DNA of 64,000 nucleotides. Origin: Luzula sylvatica. Its lineage: Eukaryota > Streptophyta > Magnoliopsida > Poales > Juncaceae. Made by a program: the position numbers and the translations under genes. The notes below the pieces were generated by a model. The model saw only the letters and a program-made list of their open reading frames with translations, was not told the DNA's origin and searched no databases. The stretch spans positions 32,579,629-32,643,628 of the forward strand of contig OX326960.1 of NCBI GenBank assembly GCA_946800325.1. Reading direction: 5' to 3'. Below, piece after piece: positions 1 through 11,408 of this stretch; within the stretch, counting starts at the first letter, position 1; the number at the start of each line of letters is the position of its first letter.

Positions 1-2810
1 AAAACTTTCTTAAAAATGCAAAAAATGAAGTCTAACACCTTCAAAAAATTCCATGAAGATATTTTTTAAAAGAATGTTAAAATTGAAGTGTAACACAAGA
101 AAAAAACTCAATTTTTATGTCATACTCAAAATACTCCGTAATCGAAGACTAACACACATAAATTTAAATTTTTTCAAAAATTTCTTAAAAATGCAAAAAA
201 CTGAAGTCTAACACCTTCAAAAAATTCAATGAAGATATTTTTTAAAAGAATGTTAAAATTGAAGTGTAAAATAAGCACAATACTCAATTTTCATGTCATA
301 CTCAAAATACTCCTAATTGAAGACTAACACACACAAATTTCAATTTTTTCAAAAATTTCTTAAAAATGCAAAAAATGATGTCTAACACCTGCAAAAAATT
401 AAATGAAGATATTATTTAAAAGAATGTTAAAATTGAAGTGTAACATATGCTAAATACTCAATTTTCATGTCATACTCAAAATACGCCGTATTTGCATACT
501 AACACACAGAAATTTCAATATTTTCAATAATTTCTTAAAAATGCAAAAAACTGAAGTCTAACGCCTTCAAAAAATTCAATGAAGATATTTTTAAGCAAAA
601 TGTAAAAATTGAATTGTAACATAAGCCAAATACTCAATTTTCATGTCAGACACAAAATACTCCGTAATTGAAGTCTAACACACACAAATTTCAATTTTTC
701 CAAAAATTTCTTAAAAAAGCAAAAAATTAAGTCTAACACCTTCAATCAATTCAATGAAGATATTTTTTAAAAGATTGTTAAAATTGAAGTGTAACATATG
801 CAAACTACTCAATTTTCTTGTCATACTCAAAATTCTCCGTAATTGAAGAGTAACACACACAAATTTCAATTTTTTCAAAACTTTCTTAAAAATGCAAAAA
901 ATGAAATCTAACACCTTCAAAAAATTCAATGAAGATATTTTTCAAAAGAATGTTAAAATTGAAGTGTAACACAAGAAAAAAACTCAAGTTTCAGGTCATT
1001 CTCAAAATACTCCGTAATTGAAGACTAACACACACAAATTTCATTTTTTTCAAAAATTTCTTAAAAATGCAAAAAATTAAGTCTAACACTTTCAAAAAAT
1101 TCAATGAAGATAATTTTTAAATTAATGTTAAAATTGAAGTATAACACAAGAAAAAAACTCAATTTTCATGTCATATTCAAAATACTCCTTAATTGAAAAC
1201 TAACACACACCAATTTCAATTTTTTGAAAAATTTTTAAAAATGAAAAAAATGACCTTCAAAAAATTCAACGAAGATATTTTTTTAAAAAATGTAAAAATT
1301 GAAGTGTAACATAAGCAAAATACTCAATTTTCATGTCATACTCAAAATACGCCGTAATTGAAGACTGACACACACAAATTTCAATTTTTCCAAAAATTTC
1401 TTAAAAATGCAAAAAATGAAATCTAACACCTTCAATAAATTCAATGAAGATATTTTTTAAAAGAATGTTAAAATTGAAGTGTAACATAAGAAAAAAACTC
1501 AATTTTCATGTCATACTCAAAATGCTACGTAATTGAAGACCAACACACATAAATTTAAATTTTTTCAAAAATTTCTTAAAAATGCAATAAACTGAAGTCT
1601 AATACCTTCAAAAAATTCAATGAAGATATTTTTTAAAAGAATGTTAAAATTGAAGTGTAAAATAAGCACAATACTCAATTTTCATGTCATACTCAAAATA
1701 CTCCGTAATTGAAGACTAACACACACAAATTTCAATTTTTTCAAAAATTTCCTAAAAATGCAAAAAACTGAAGTCTAAAACCTTCAAAAAGTTCAATGAT
1801 GATATTTTTTTAAAAAAATGTACAAATTGATGTGTACCATAAGAAAAATAATAAATTTTCATGTCATACTAACAAATACTCCGTAATTGAAGACTAACGC
1901 ACACAAATTTCAAAATTTTCAAAAAATTTCTTAAAAATGCAAAAACCTGAAGTCTAACACCTTCAATAAATTCAATGAAGAAATTTTTTAAAAGAATGTT
2001 AAAATTGAAGTGTAACATATGGAAAATACTCAATTTTCATGTCATATTCAAAATTCTCCGTAATTGAAGAGTAACACACATAAATTTCAATTTTTTCAAA
2101 ACTTTCAAAAAAAATGCAAAAAATGAAGTCTAACACCTTCAAAAAATTCAATGAAGATATTTTTTAAAAGAATGTTAAAATTGAAGTGTAAAATAAGCAC
2201 AATACTCAATTTTCTTGTCATACTCAAAATACTCCGTAATTGAAGACTAACACACACAAATTTCAATTTTTTCAAAAATTTCTTAAAAATGCAAAAAATG
2301 ATGTCTAACACCTTCAAAAAATTCAATGAAGATATTTTTTTTAAAATAATTTTAAAATTGAAGTGTAACAGAAGAAAAAAACTCAATTTTTATGTCATAC
2401 TCAAAATACTCCGTAATTGAAGACTAACACACATAAATTTAAATTTTTACAAAAATTTCTTAAAAATGCAAAAAAACTGAAGTCTAACACCTTCAAAAAA
2501 TTCAATGAAGATATTTTTTAAAATAATGTTAAAATTGAAGTGTAAAATAAGCACAATACTCAATTTTCATGTCATACTCAAAATACTCCATAATTGAAGA
2601 CTAACACACAAAAATTTCAATTTTTTCAAAAATTTCCTAAAAATGCAAAAAACTGAAGTCTAACACCTTCAAAAAATTCAATGAAGATATATTTTTAAAA
2701 AAATGTAAAAATTGATGTGTAACATAAGCAAAATACTCAATTTTCATGTCATACTAAAAAATACTCCGTAATTGAAGACTAACGCACACAAATTTCAAAA
2801 TTTTCAAACA
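1..2810 (+). repeat. HOR copy 0, partial (tail of a long unit)
   Basis: The window opens inside a unit. Bases 1 onward match 7717 onward and 12632 onward, placing base 1 in the shared tail of a long unit. The CTTCAATCAATTC landmark monomer lies at about 711-930, and a monomer with a 9-bp deletion (ATGACCTTC) at about 1250-1260. The copy ends at the ATTCATAAAA landmark. The upstream part of the unit lies outside the window. Confidence 0.88.
1594..1769 (+). repeat. Representative 176-bp monomer made of three ~58-bp subrepeats
   Basis: This monomer shows the internal structure clearly. S1 is 1594-1651, S2 is 1652-1710 and S3 is 1711-1769 (58, 59 and 59 bp). Each subrepeat starts with GAAG, two variable bases and TAA; the usual continuation is TAACAC, although this S1 reads TAATAC and this S2 reads TAAAAT. 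About 10-15 bp later comes a TCAAT element (TTCAAT, CTCAAT, TTCAAT). S2 ends in CCGTAATT, S1 in TTAAAATT, S3 in AAAAAACT. The similarity is clearest in the first ~30 bp of each subrepeat, and the rest is AT-rich and diverged. The simplest reading is triplication of a ~58-bp ancestor, followed by divergence and amplification of the trimer. Confidence 0.85.
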
Positions 2811-5616
2811 ATTCATAAAAATGAAACAAATGAAGTCTAACACCTTCAAAAAATTCCATGAAGATATTTTTTTAAAGAATGTTAAAATTGAAGTGTAACA
2901 CAAGAAAAAAACTCAATTTTCATGTCATACTCAAAATACACGGTAATTGAAGACTAACACACACAAATTTAAATTTTTTCAAAAATTTCTTAAAAATGCA
3001 AAAAACTGAAGTCTAACACCTTCAAAAAATTCAATGAAGATATTTTTTAAAAGAATGTTAAAATTGAAGTGTAAAATAAGCACAATACTCAATTTTCATG
3101 TCATACTCAAAATACTCCTAATTGAAGACTAACACACACAAATTTCAATTTTTTCAAAAATTTCTTAAAAATGCAAAAAATGATGTCTAACACCTGCAAA
3201 AAATTAAATGAAGATATTATTTAAAAGAATGTTAAAATTGAAGTGTAACATATGCAAAATACTCAATTTTCATGTCATACTCAAAATACGCCGTAATTGC
3301 ATACTAACACACAGAAATTTCAATATTTTCAATAATTTCTTAAAAATGCAAAAAACTGAAGTCTAACGCCTTAAAAAAATTCAATGAAGATATTGTTAAA
3401 CAAAATGTAAAAATTGAATTGTAACATAAGCCAAATACTCAATTTTCATGTCAGACACAAAATACTCCGTAATTGAAGACTAACACACACAAATTTCAAT
3501 TTTTCCAAAAATTTCTTAAAAAAGCAAAAAATTAAGTCTAACACCTTCAATCAATTCAATGAAGATATTTTTTAAAAGATTGTTAAAATTGAAGTGTAAC
3601 ATATGCAAACTACTCAATTTTCTTGTCATACTCAAAATTCTCCGTAATTGAAGAGTAACACACACAAATTTCAATTTTTTCAAAACTTTCTTAAAAATGC
3701 AAAAAATGAAATCTAACACCTTCAAAAAATTCAATGAAGATATTTTTTAAAAGAATGTTAAAATTGAAGTGTAACACAAGAAAAAAACTCAATTTTCAGG
3801 TCATTCTCAAAATACTCCGTAATTGAAGACTAACACACACAAATTTCATTTTTTTCAAAAATTTCTTAAAAATGCAAAAAATTAAGTCTAACACCTTCAA
3901 AAAATTCAATGAAGATAATTTTTAAATTAATGTTAAAATTGAAGTATAACACAAGAAAAAAACTCAATTTTCATGTCATATTCAAAATACTCCTTAATTG
4001 AAAACTAACACACACCAATTTCAATTTTTTGAAAAATTTTTAAAAATGAAAAAAATGACCTTCAAAAAATTCAACGAAGATATTTTTTTAAAAAATGTAA
4101 AAATTGAAGTGTAACATAAGCAAAATACTCAATTTTCATGTCATACTCAAAATACGCCGTAATTGAAGACTGACACACACAAATTTCAATTTTTCCAAAA
4201 ATTTCTTAAAAATGCAAAAAATGAAATCTAACACCTTCAATAAATTCAATGAAGATATTTTTAAAAAGAATGTTAAAATTGAAGTGTAACATAAGAAAAA
4301 AACTCAATTTTCATGTCATACTCAAAATGCTACGTAATTGAAGACCAACACACATAAATTTAAATTTTTTCAAAAATTTCTTAAAAATGCAATAAACTGA
4401 AGTCTAATACCTTCAAAAAATTCAATGAAGATATTTTTTAAAAGAATGTTAAAATTGAAGTGTAAAATAAGCACAATACTCAATTTTCATGTCATACTCA
4501 AAATACTCCGTAATTGAAGACTAACACACACAAATTTCAATTTTTTCAAAAATTTCCTAAAAATGCAAAAAACTGAAGTCTAAAACCTTCAAAAAGTTCA
4601 ATGAAGATATTTTTTAAAAAAAATGTACAAATTGATGTGTACCATAAGAAAAATAATAAATTTTCATGTCATACTAACAAATACTCCGTAATTGAAGACT
4701 AACGCACACAAATTTCAAAATTTTCAAAAAATTTCTTAAAAATGCAAAAACCTGAAGTCTAACACCTTCAATAAATTCAATGAAGAAATTTTTTACAAGA
4801 ATGTTAAAATTGAAGTGTAACATATGGAAAATACTCAATTTTCATGTCATATTCAAAATTCTCCGTAATTGAAGAGTAACACACATAAATTTCAATTTTT
4901 TCAAAACTTTCAAAAAAAAATGCAAAAAATGAAGTCTAACACCTTCAAAAAATTCAATGAAGATATTTTTTAAAAGAATGTTAAAATTGAAGTGTAAAAT
5001 AAGCACAATACTCAATTTTCATGTCATACTCAAAATACTCCTTAATTGAAGACTAACACACACAAATTTCAATTTTTTCAAAAATTTCTTAAAAATGCAA
5101 AAAATGATGTCTAACACCTTCAAAAAATTCAATGAAGATATTTTTTTTAAAATAATTTTAAAATTGAAGTGTAACACAAGAAAAAAACTCAATTTTTATG
5201 TCATACTCAAAATACTCCGTAATTGAAGACTAACACACATAAATTTAAATTTTTACAAAAATTTCTTAAAAATGCAAAAAAACTGAAGTCTAACACCTTC
5301 AAAAAATTCAATGAAGATATTTTTTAAAATAATGTTAAAATTGAAGTGTAAAATAAGCACAATACTCAATTTTCATGTCATACTCAAAATACTCCGTAAT
5401 TGAAGACTAACACACAAAAATTTCAATTTTTTCAAAAATTTCCTAAAAATGCAAAAAACTGAAGTCTAACACCTTCAAAAAATTCAATGAAGATATTTTT
5501 TTAAAAAAATGTAAAAATTGATGTGTAACATAAGCAAAATACTCAATTTTCATGTCATACTAAAAAATACTCCGTAATTGAAGACTAACGCACACAAATT
5601 TCAAAATTTTCAAACA
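2811..5616 (+). repeat. HOR copy 1, 16-monomer unit (2,806 bp)
   Basis: A canonical short unit. After the landmark it carries ACACGG near 2938, then a monomer with GTGTAAAATAAGCACAATAC, then ATGATGTCTAACACCTGC, then the CTTCAATCAATTC monomer at 3516. The 9-bp-deleted monomer is near 4055 and a CTTTCAAAAAAAAATGC monomer near 4907. The same order recurs in copies 3 and 5 at 2,805-2,806 bp per unit, about 175.3 bp per monomer. Confidence 0.9.
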
Positions 5617-5742
5617 ATTCATAAAAATGAAACAAATGAAGTCTAACACCTTCAAAAAATTCCATGAAGATATTTTTTTAAAGAATGTTAAAATTGAAGT
5701 GTAACACAAGAAAAAAACTCAATTTTCATGTCATACTCAAAA

Positions 5743-6631
5743 TACACCGTAATTGAAGACTAACACACACAAATTTAAATTTTTTCAAACATTTCTTAAA
5801 AATGCAAAAAATGAAGTCTAACACCTTCAAAAAATTTAATGAAGATATTTTTTGAAAGAATGTTAAAATTGAAGTGTAACACAAGAAAAAAAATCAATTT
5901 TCATGTCATACTCAAAATACTCCGTAATTGAAGACTAACACGAACACATTTCAATTTTTTCAAAAATTTCTTAAAAATGCAAAAACCTGAAGTCTAACAC
6001 CTTCAATAAATTCCATGAAAATATTTTTTAAAAGAATGTTAAAATAGAAGTGTAACATAAGCAAAATATTCAATTTTCATGTCATACTCAAAATACGCCG
6101 TAATTGAAGACTAACACACACAAATTTCAATTTTTTCAAAAATATCTTAAAAATCCAAAAAATGAAGTCTAACACCTTCAATAAATTCAATGAAGATATT
6201 TTTTAAAAGAATTTTAAAATCGAAGTGTAACATATGCAAAATACTCAATTTTCATGTCATAATCAAAATACGCCGTAATTGAATACTAACACACAGAAAT
6301 TTCAATAATTTCAAAATTTTCTTAAAAATGCAAAAAACTGAAGTCTAACGCCTTCAAAAAATTCAATGAAGATATTTTAAAAAAAAATGTAAAAATTGAA
6401 TTGTAACATAAGCCAAATACTCAATTTTCATTTCATACATAAAATACTCCGTAATTGAAGACTAACACACACAAATTTCAATTTTTCCAAAAATTTCTTA
6501 AAAAAGCAAAAAATTAAGTCTAACACCTTCAATCAATTCAATGAAGATATTTTTTAAAAGATTGTTAAAATTGAAGTGTAACATAAGCAAACTACTCAAT
6601 TTTCTTGTCATACTCAAAATTCTCCGTAATT
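5743..6631 (+). repeat. Six-monomer tandem duplication, first copy
   Basis: The stretch beginning at TCAAACATTTC (ending 5790 for the CAAAC element) recurs 1,053 bp later at 6843, six monomers away. Shared oddities are AATTTAATGAAG, ACACGAACACATTTC, CCATGAAAATAT, AATATCTTAAAAATCC and TTTCATACATAAAATAC. Homology between the copies stops at about 6631/7684. There the first copy switches to GAATACTAACACACAG while the second continues with GAAGAGTAACAC. Confidence 0.82.
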
Positions 6632-6838
6632 GAATACTAACACACAGAAATTTCAATAATTTCAAAAATTTCTTAAAAATGCAAAAAACTGAAGTCTAAC
6701 GCCTTCAAAAAATTCAATGAAGATATTTTAAAAAAAAATGTAAAAATTGAATTGTAACATAAGCCAAATACTCAATTTTCATTTCATACATAAAATACTC
6801 CGTAATTGAAGACTAACACACACAAATTTCAATTTTTT
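6632..6838 (+). repeat. Nested re-use of 6281-6487 inside the six-monomer duplication
   Basis: GAATACTAACACACAG occurs at 6281, 6632 and 7334, spaced 351 and 702 bp (2 and 4 monomers). The 6632 segment copies the monomer at 6281 through TTTCATACATAAAATACTCC. It then switches near 6838 to the TCAAACATTTC monomer that starts the second copy of the larger duplication. Two junctions within about 210 bp suggest stepwise unequal exchange or template switching. Confidence 0.75.
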
Positions 6839-7684
6839 CAAACATTTCTTAAAAATGCAAAAAATGAAGTCTAACACCTTCAAAAAATTTAATGAAGATA
6901 TTTTTTGAAAGAATGTTAAAATTGAAGTGTAACACAAGAAAAAAAATCAATTTTCATGTCATACTCAAAATACTCCGTAATTGAAGACTAACACGAACAC
7001 ATTTCAATTTTTTCAAAAATTTCTTAAAAATGCAAAAACCTGAAGTCTAACACCTTCAATAAATTCCATGAAAATATTTTTTAAAAGAATGTTAAAATAG
7101 AAGTGTAACATAAGCAAAATATTCAATTTTCATGTCATACTCAAAATACGCCGTAATTGAAGACTAACACACACAAATTTCAATTTTTTCAAAAATATCT
7201 TAAAAATCCAAAAAATGAAGTCTAACACCTTCAATAAATTCAATGAAGATATTTTTTAAAAGAATTTTAAAATCGAAGTGTAACATATGCAAAATACTCA
7301 ATTTTCATGTCATAATCAAAATACGCCGTAATTGAATACTAACACACAGAAATTTCAATAATTTCAAAAATTTCTTAAAAATGCAAAAAACTGAAGTCTA
7401 ACGCCTTCAAAAAATTCAATGAAGATATTTTAAAAAAAAATGTAAAAATTGAATTGTAACATAAGCCAAATACTCAATTTTCATTTCATACATAAAATAC
7501 TCCGTAATTGAAGACTAACACACACAAATTTCAATTTTTCCAAAAATTTCTTAAAAAAGCAAAAAATTAAGTCTAACACCTTCAATCAATTCAATGAAGA
7601 TATTTTTTAAAAGATTGTTAAAATTGAAGTGTAACATAAGCAAACTACTCAATTTTCTTGTCATACTCAAAATTCTCCGTAATT
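6839..7684 (+). repeat. Six-monomer tandem duplication, second copy
   Basis: Second copy of the 5743-6631 segment, offset 1,053 bp. It ends by flowing into the variant CTTCAATCAATTC monomer (CATAAGCAAAC form, 7551-7760) and on to 7717, which matches base 1 of the window. The equivalent segment in copy 4 (about 11,755-12,632) is present only once. Confidence 0.8.
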
Positions 7685-8603
7685 GAAGAGTAACACACAC
7701 AAATTTTAATTTTTTCAAAACTTTCTTAAAAATGCAAAAAATGAAGTCTAACACCTTCAAAAAATTCCATGAAGATATTTTTTAAAAGAATGTTAAAATT
7801 GAAGTGTAACACAAGAAAAAAACTCAATTTTTATGTCATACTCAAAATACTCCGTAATCGAAGACTAACACACATAAATTTAAATTTTTTCAAAAATTTC
7901 TTAAAAATGCAAAAAACTGAAGTCTAACACCTTCAAAAAATTCAATGAAGATATTTTTTAAAAGAATGTTAAAATTGAAGTGTAAAATAAGCACAATACT
8001 CAATTTTCATGTCATACTCAAAATACTCCTAATTGAAGACTAACACACACAAATTTCAATTTTTTCAAAAATTTCTTAAAAATGCAAAAAATGATGTCTA
8101 ACACCTTCAAAAAATTCAATGAAGATATTTTTTTTAAAATAATTTTAAAATTGAAGTGTAACACAAGAAAAAAACTCAATTTTTATGTCATACTCAAAAT
8201 ACTCCGTAATTGAAGACTAACACACATAAATTTAAATTTTTACAAAAATTTCTTAAAAATGCAAAAAAACTGAAGTCTAACACCTTCAAAAAATTCAATG
8301 AAGATATTTTTTAAAATAATGTTAAAATTGAAGTGTAAAATAAGCACAATACTCAATTTTCATGTCATACTCAAAATACTCCATAATTGAAGACTAACAC
8401 ACAAAAATTTCAATTTTTTCAAAAATTTCCTAAAAATGCAAAAAACTGAAGTCTAACACCTTCAAAAAATTCAATGAAGATATTTTTTTAAAAAAATGTA
8501 AAAATTGATGTGTAACATAAGCAAAATACTCAATTTTCATGTCATACTAAAAAATACTCCGTAATTGAAGACTAACGCACACAAATTTCAAAATTTTCAA
8601 ACA

Positions 8604-11408
8604 ATTCATAAAAATGAAACAAATGAAGTCTAACACCTTCAAAAAATTCCATGAAGATATTTTTTTAAAGAATGTTAAAATTGAAGTGTAACACAAGAAA
8701 AAAACTCAATTTTCATGTCATACTCAAAATACACGGTAATTGAAGACTAACACACACAAATTTAAATTTTTTCAAAAATTTCTTAAAAATGCAAAAAACT
8801 GAAGTCTAACACCTTCAAAAAATTCAATGAAGATATTTTTTAAAAGAATGTTAAAATTGAAGTGTAAAATAAGCACAATACTCAATTTTCATGTCATACT
8901 CAAAATACTCCTAATTGAAGACTAACACACACAAATTTCAATTTTTTCAAAAATTTCTTAAAAATGCAAAAAATGATGTCTAACACCTGCAAAAAATTAA
9001 ATGAAGATATTATTTAAAAGAATGTTAAAATTGAAGTGTAACATATGCAAAATACTCAATTTTCATGTCATACTCAAAATACGCCGTAATTGCATACTAA
9101 CACACAGAAATTTCAATATTTTCAATAATTTCTTAAAAATGCAAAAAACTGAAGTCTAACGCCTTCAAAAAATTCAATGAAGATATTTTTAAACAAAATG
9201 TAAAAATTGAATTGTAACATAAGCCAAATACTCAATTTTCATGTCAGACACAAAATACTCCGTAATTGAAGACTAACACACACAAATTTCAATTTTTCCA
9301 AAAATTTCTTAAAAAAGCAAAAAATTAAGTCTAACACCTTCAATCAATTCAATGAAGATATTTTTTAAAAGATTGTTAAAATTGAAGTGTAACATATGCA
9401 AACTACTCAATTTTCTTGTCATACTCAAAATTCTCCGTAATTGAAGAGTAACACACACAAATTTCAATTTTTTCAAAACTTTCTTAAAAATGCAAAAAAT
9501 GAAATCTAACACCTTCAAAAAATTCAATGAAGATATTTTTTAAAAGAATGTTAAAATTGAAGTGTAACACAAGAAAAAAACTCAATTTTCAGGTCATTCT
9601 CAAAATACTCCGTAATTGAAGACTAACACACACAAATTTCATTTTTTTCAAAAATTTCTTAAAAATGCAAAAAATTAAGTCTAACACCTTCAAAAAATTC
9701 AATGAAGATAATTTTTAAATTAATGTTAAAATTGAAGTATAACACAAGAAAAAAACTCAATTTTCATGTCATATTCAAAATACTCCTTAATTGAAAACTA
9801 ACACACACCAATTTCAATTTTTTGAAAAATTTTTAAAAATGAAAAAAATGACCTTCAAAAAATTCAACGAAGATATTTTTTTAAAAAATGTAAAAATTGA
9901 AGTGTAACATAAGCAAAATACTCAATTTTCATGTCATACTCAAAATACGCCGTAATTGAAGACTGACACACACAAATTTCAATTTTTCCAAAAATTTCTT
10001 AAAAATGCAAAAAATGAAATCTAACACCTTCAATAAATTCAATGAAGATATTTTTTAAAAGAATGTTAAAATTGAAGTGTAACATAAGAAAAAAACTCAA
10101 TTTTCATGTCATACTCAAAATGCTACGTAATTGAAGACCAACACACATAAATTTAAATTTTTTCAAAAATTTCTTAAAAATGCAATAAACTGAAGTCTAA
10201 TACCTTCAAAAAATTCAATGAAGATATTTTTTAAAAGAATGTTAAAATTGAAGTGTAAAATAAGCACAATACTCAATTTTCATGTCATACTCAAAATACT
10301 CCGTAATTGAAGACTAACACACACAAATTTCAATTTTTTCAAAAATTTCCTAAAAATGCAAAAAACTGAAGTCTAAAACCTTCAAAAAGTTCAATGAAGA
10401 TATTTTTTAAAAAAAATGTACAAATTGATGTGTACCATAAGAAAAATAATAAATTTTCATGTCATACTAACAAATACTCCGTAATTGAAGACTAACGCAC
10501 ACAAATTTCAAAATTTTCAAAAAATTTCTTAAAAATGCAAAAACCTGAAGTCTAACACCTTCAATAAATTCAATGAAGAAATTTTTTAAAAGAATGTTAA
10601 AATTGAAGTGTAACATATGGAAAATACTCAATTTTCATGTCATATTCAAAATTCTCCGTAATTGAAGAGTAACACACATAAATTTCAATTTTTTCAAAAC
10701 TTTCAAAAAAAATGCAAAAAATGAAGTCTAACACCTTCAAAAAATTCAATGAAGATATTTTTTAAAAGAATGTTAAAATTGAAGTGTAAAATAAACACAA
10801 TACTCAATTTTCATGTCATACTCAAAATACTCCTTAATTGAAGACTAACACACACAAATTTCAATTTTTTCAAAAATTTCTTAAAAATGCAAAAAATGAT
10901 GTCTAACACCTTCAAAAAATTCAATGAAGATATTTTTTTTAAAATAATTTTAAAATTGAAGTGTAACACAAGAAAAAAACTCAATTTTTATGTCATACTC
11001 AAAATACTCCGTAATTGAAGACTAACACACATAAATTTAAATTTTTACAAAAATTTCTTAAAAATGCAAAAAAACTGAAGTCTAACACCTTCAAAAAATT
11101 CAATGAAGATATTTTTTAAAATAATGTTAAAATTGAAGTGTAAAATAAGCACAATACTCAATTTTCATGTCATACTCAAAATACTCCGTAATTGAAGACT
11201 AACACACAAAAATTTCAATTTTTTCAAAAATTTCCTAAAAATGCAAAAAACTGAAGTCTAACACCTTCAAAAAATTCAATGAAGATATTTTTTTAAAAAA
11301 ATGTAAAAATTGATGTGTAACATAAGCAAAATACTCAATTTTCATGTCATACTAAAAAATACTCCGTAATTGAAGACTAACGCACACAAATTTCAAAATT
11401 TTCAAACA
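8604..11408 (+). repeat. HOR copy 3, 16-monomer unit (2,805 bp)
   Basis: A canonical short unit with ACACGG near 8731, the CTTCAATCAATTC monomer at 9309, the 9-bp-deleted monomer (ATGACCTTC) near 9848 and the CTTTCAAAAAAAATGC monomer near 10,702. Differences from copies 1 and 5 are scattered single bases, such as ATAAACACAATAC near 10,790 where others have ATAAGCACAATAC. Confidence 0.9.

Larger units (their letters stand above)
5617..8603 (+). repeat. HOR copy 2, rearranged long unit (17 monomers, 2,987 bp)
   Basis: This unit occupies a long-unit position but is only 2,987 bp. Compared with the 4,034-bp copy 4, it lacks the monomer seen at about 11,570-11,745 (loss of about 175 bp). It contains a six-monomer duplication with a 1,053-bp offset. 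It also lacks 11 monomers (about 1,923 bp) because near 8,090-8,105 it jumps from the equivalent of base ~375 to the equivalent of base ~2298. The jump lies in ATGATGTCTAACACCT, shared by both sites. The sum 4034-175+1053-1923 gives 2989, within 2 bp of the observed length. Confidence 0.83.

Noticed and set aside
711..929. A 72-codon open frame, identical in five copies, as a small gene family
   Set aside because: Its copies coincide exactly with HOR periodicity, and the frame consists of satellite subrepeats. Identity reflects homogenisation of DNA, and the frame has no domain or upstream signal.
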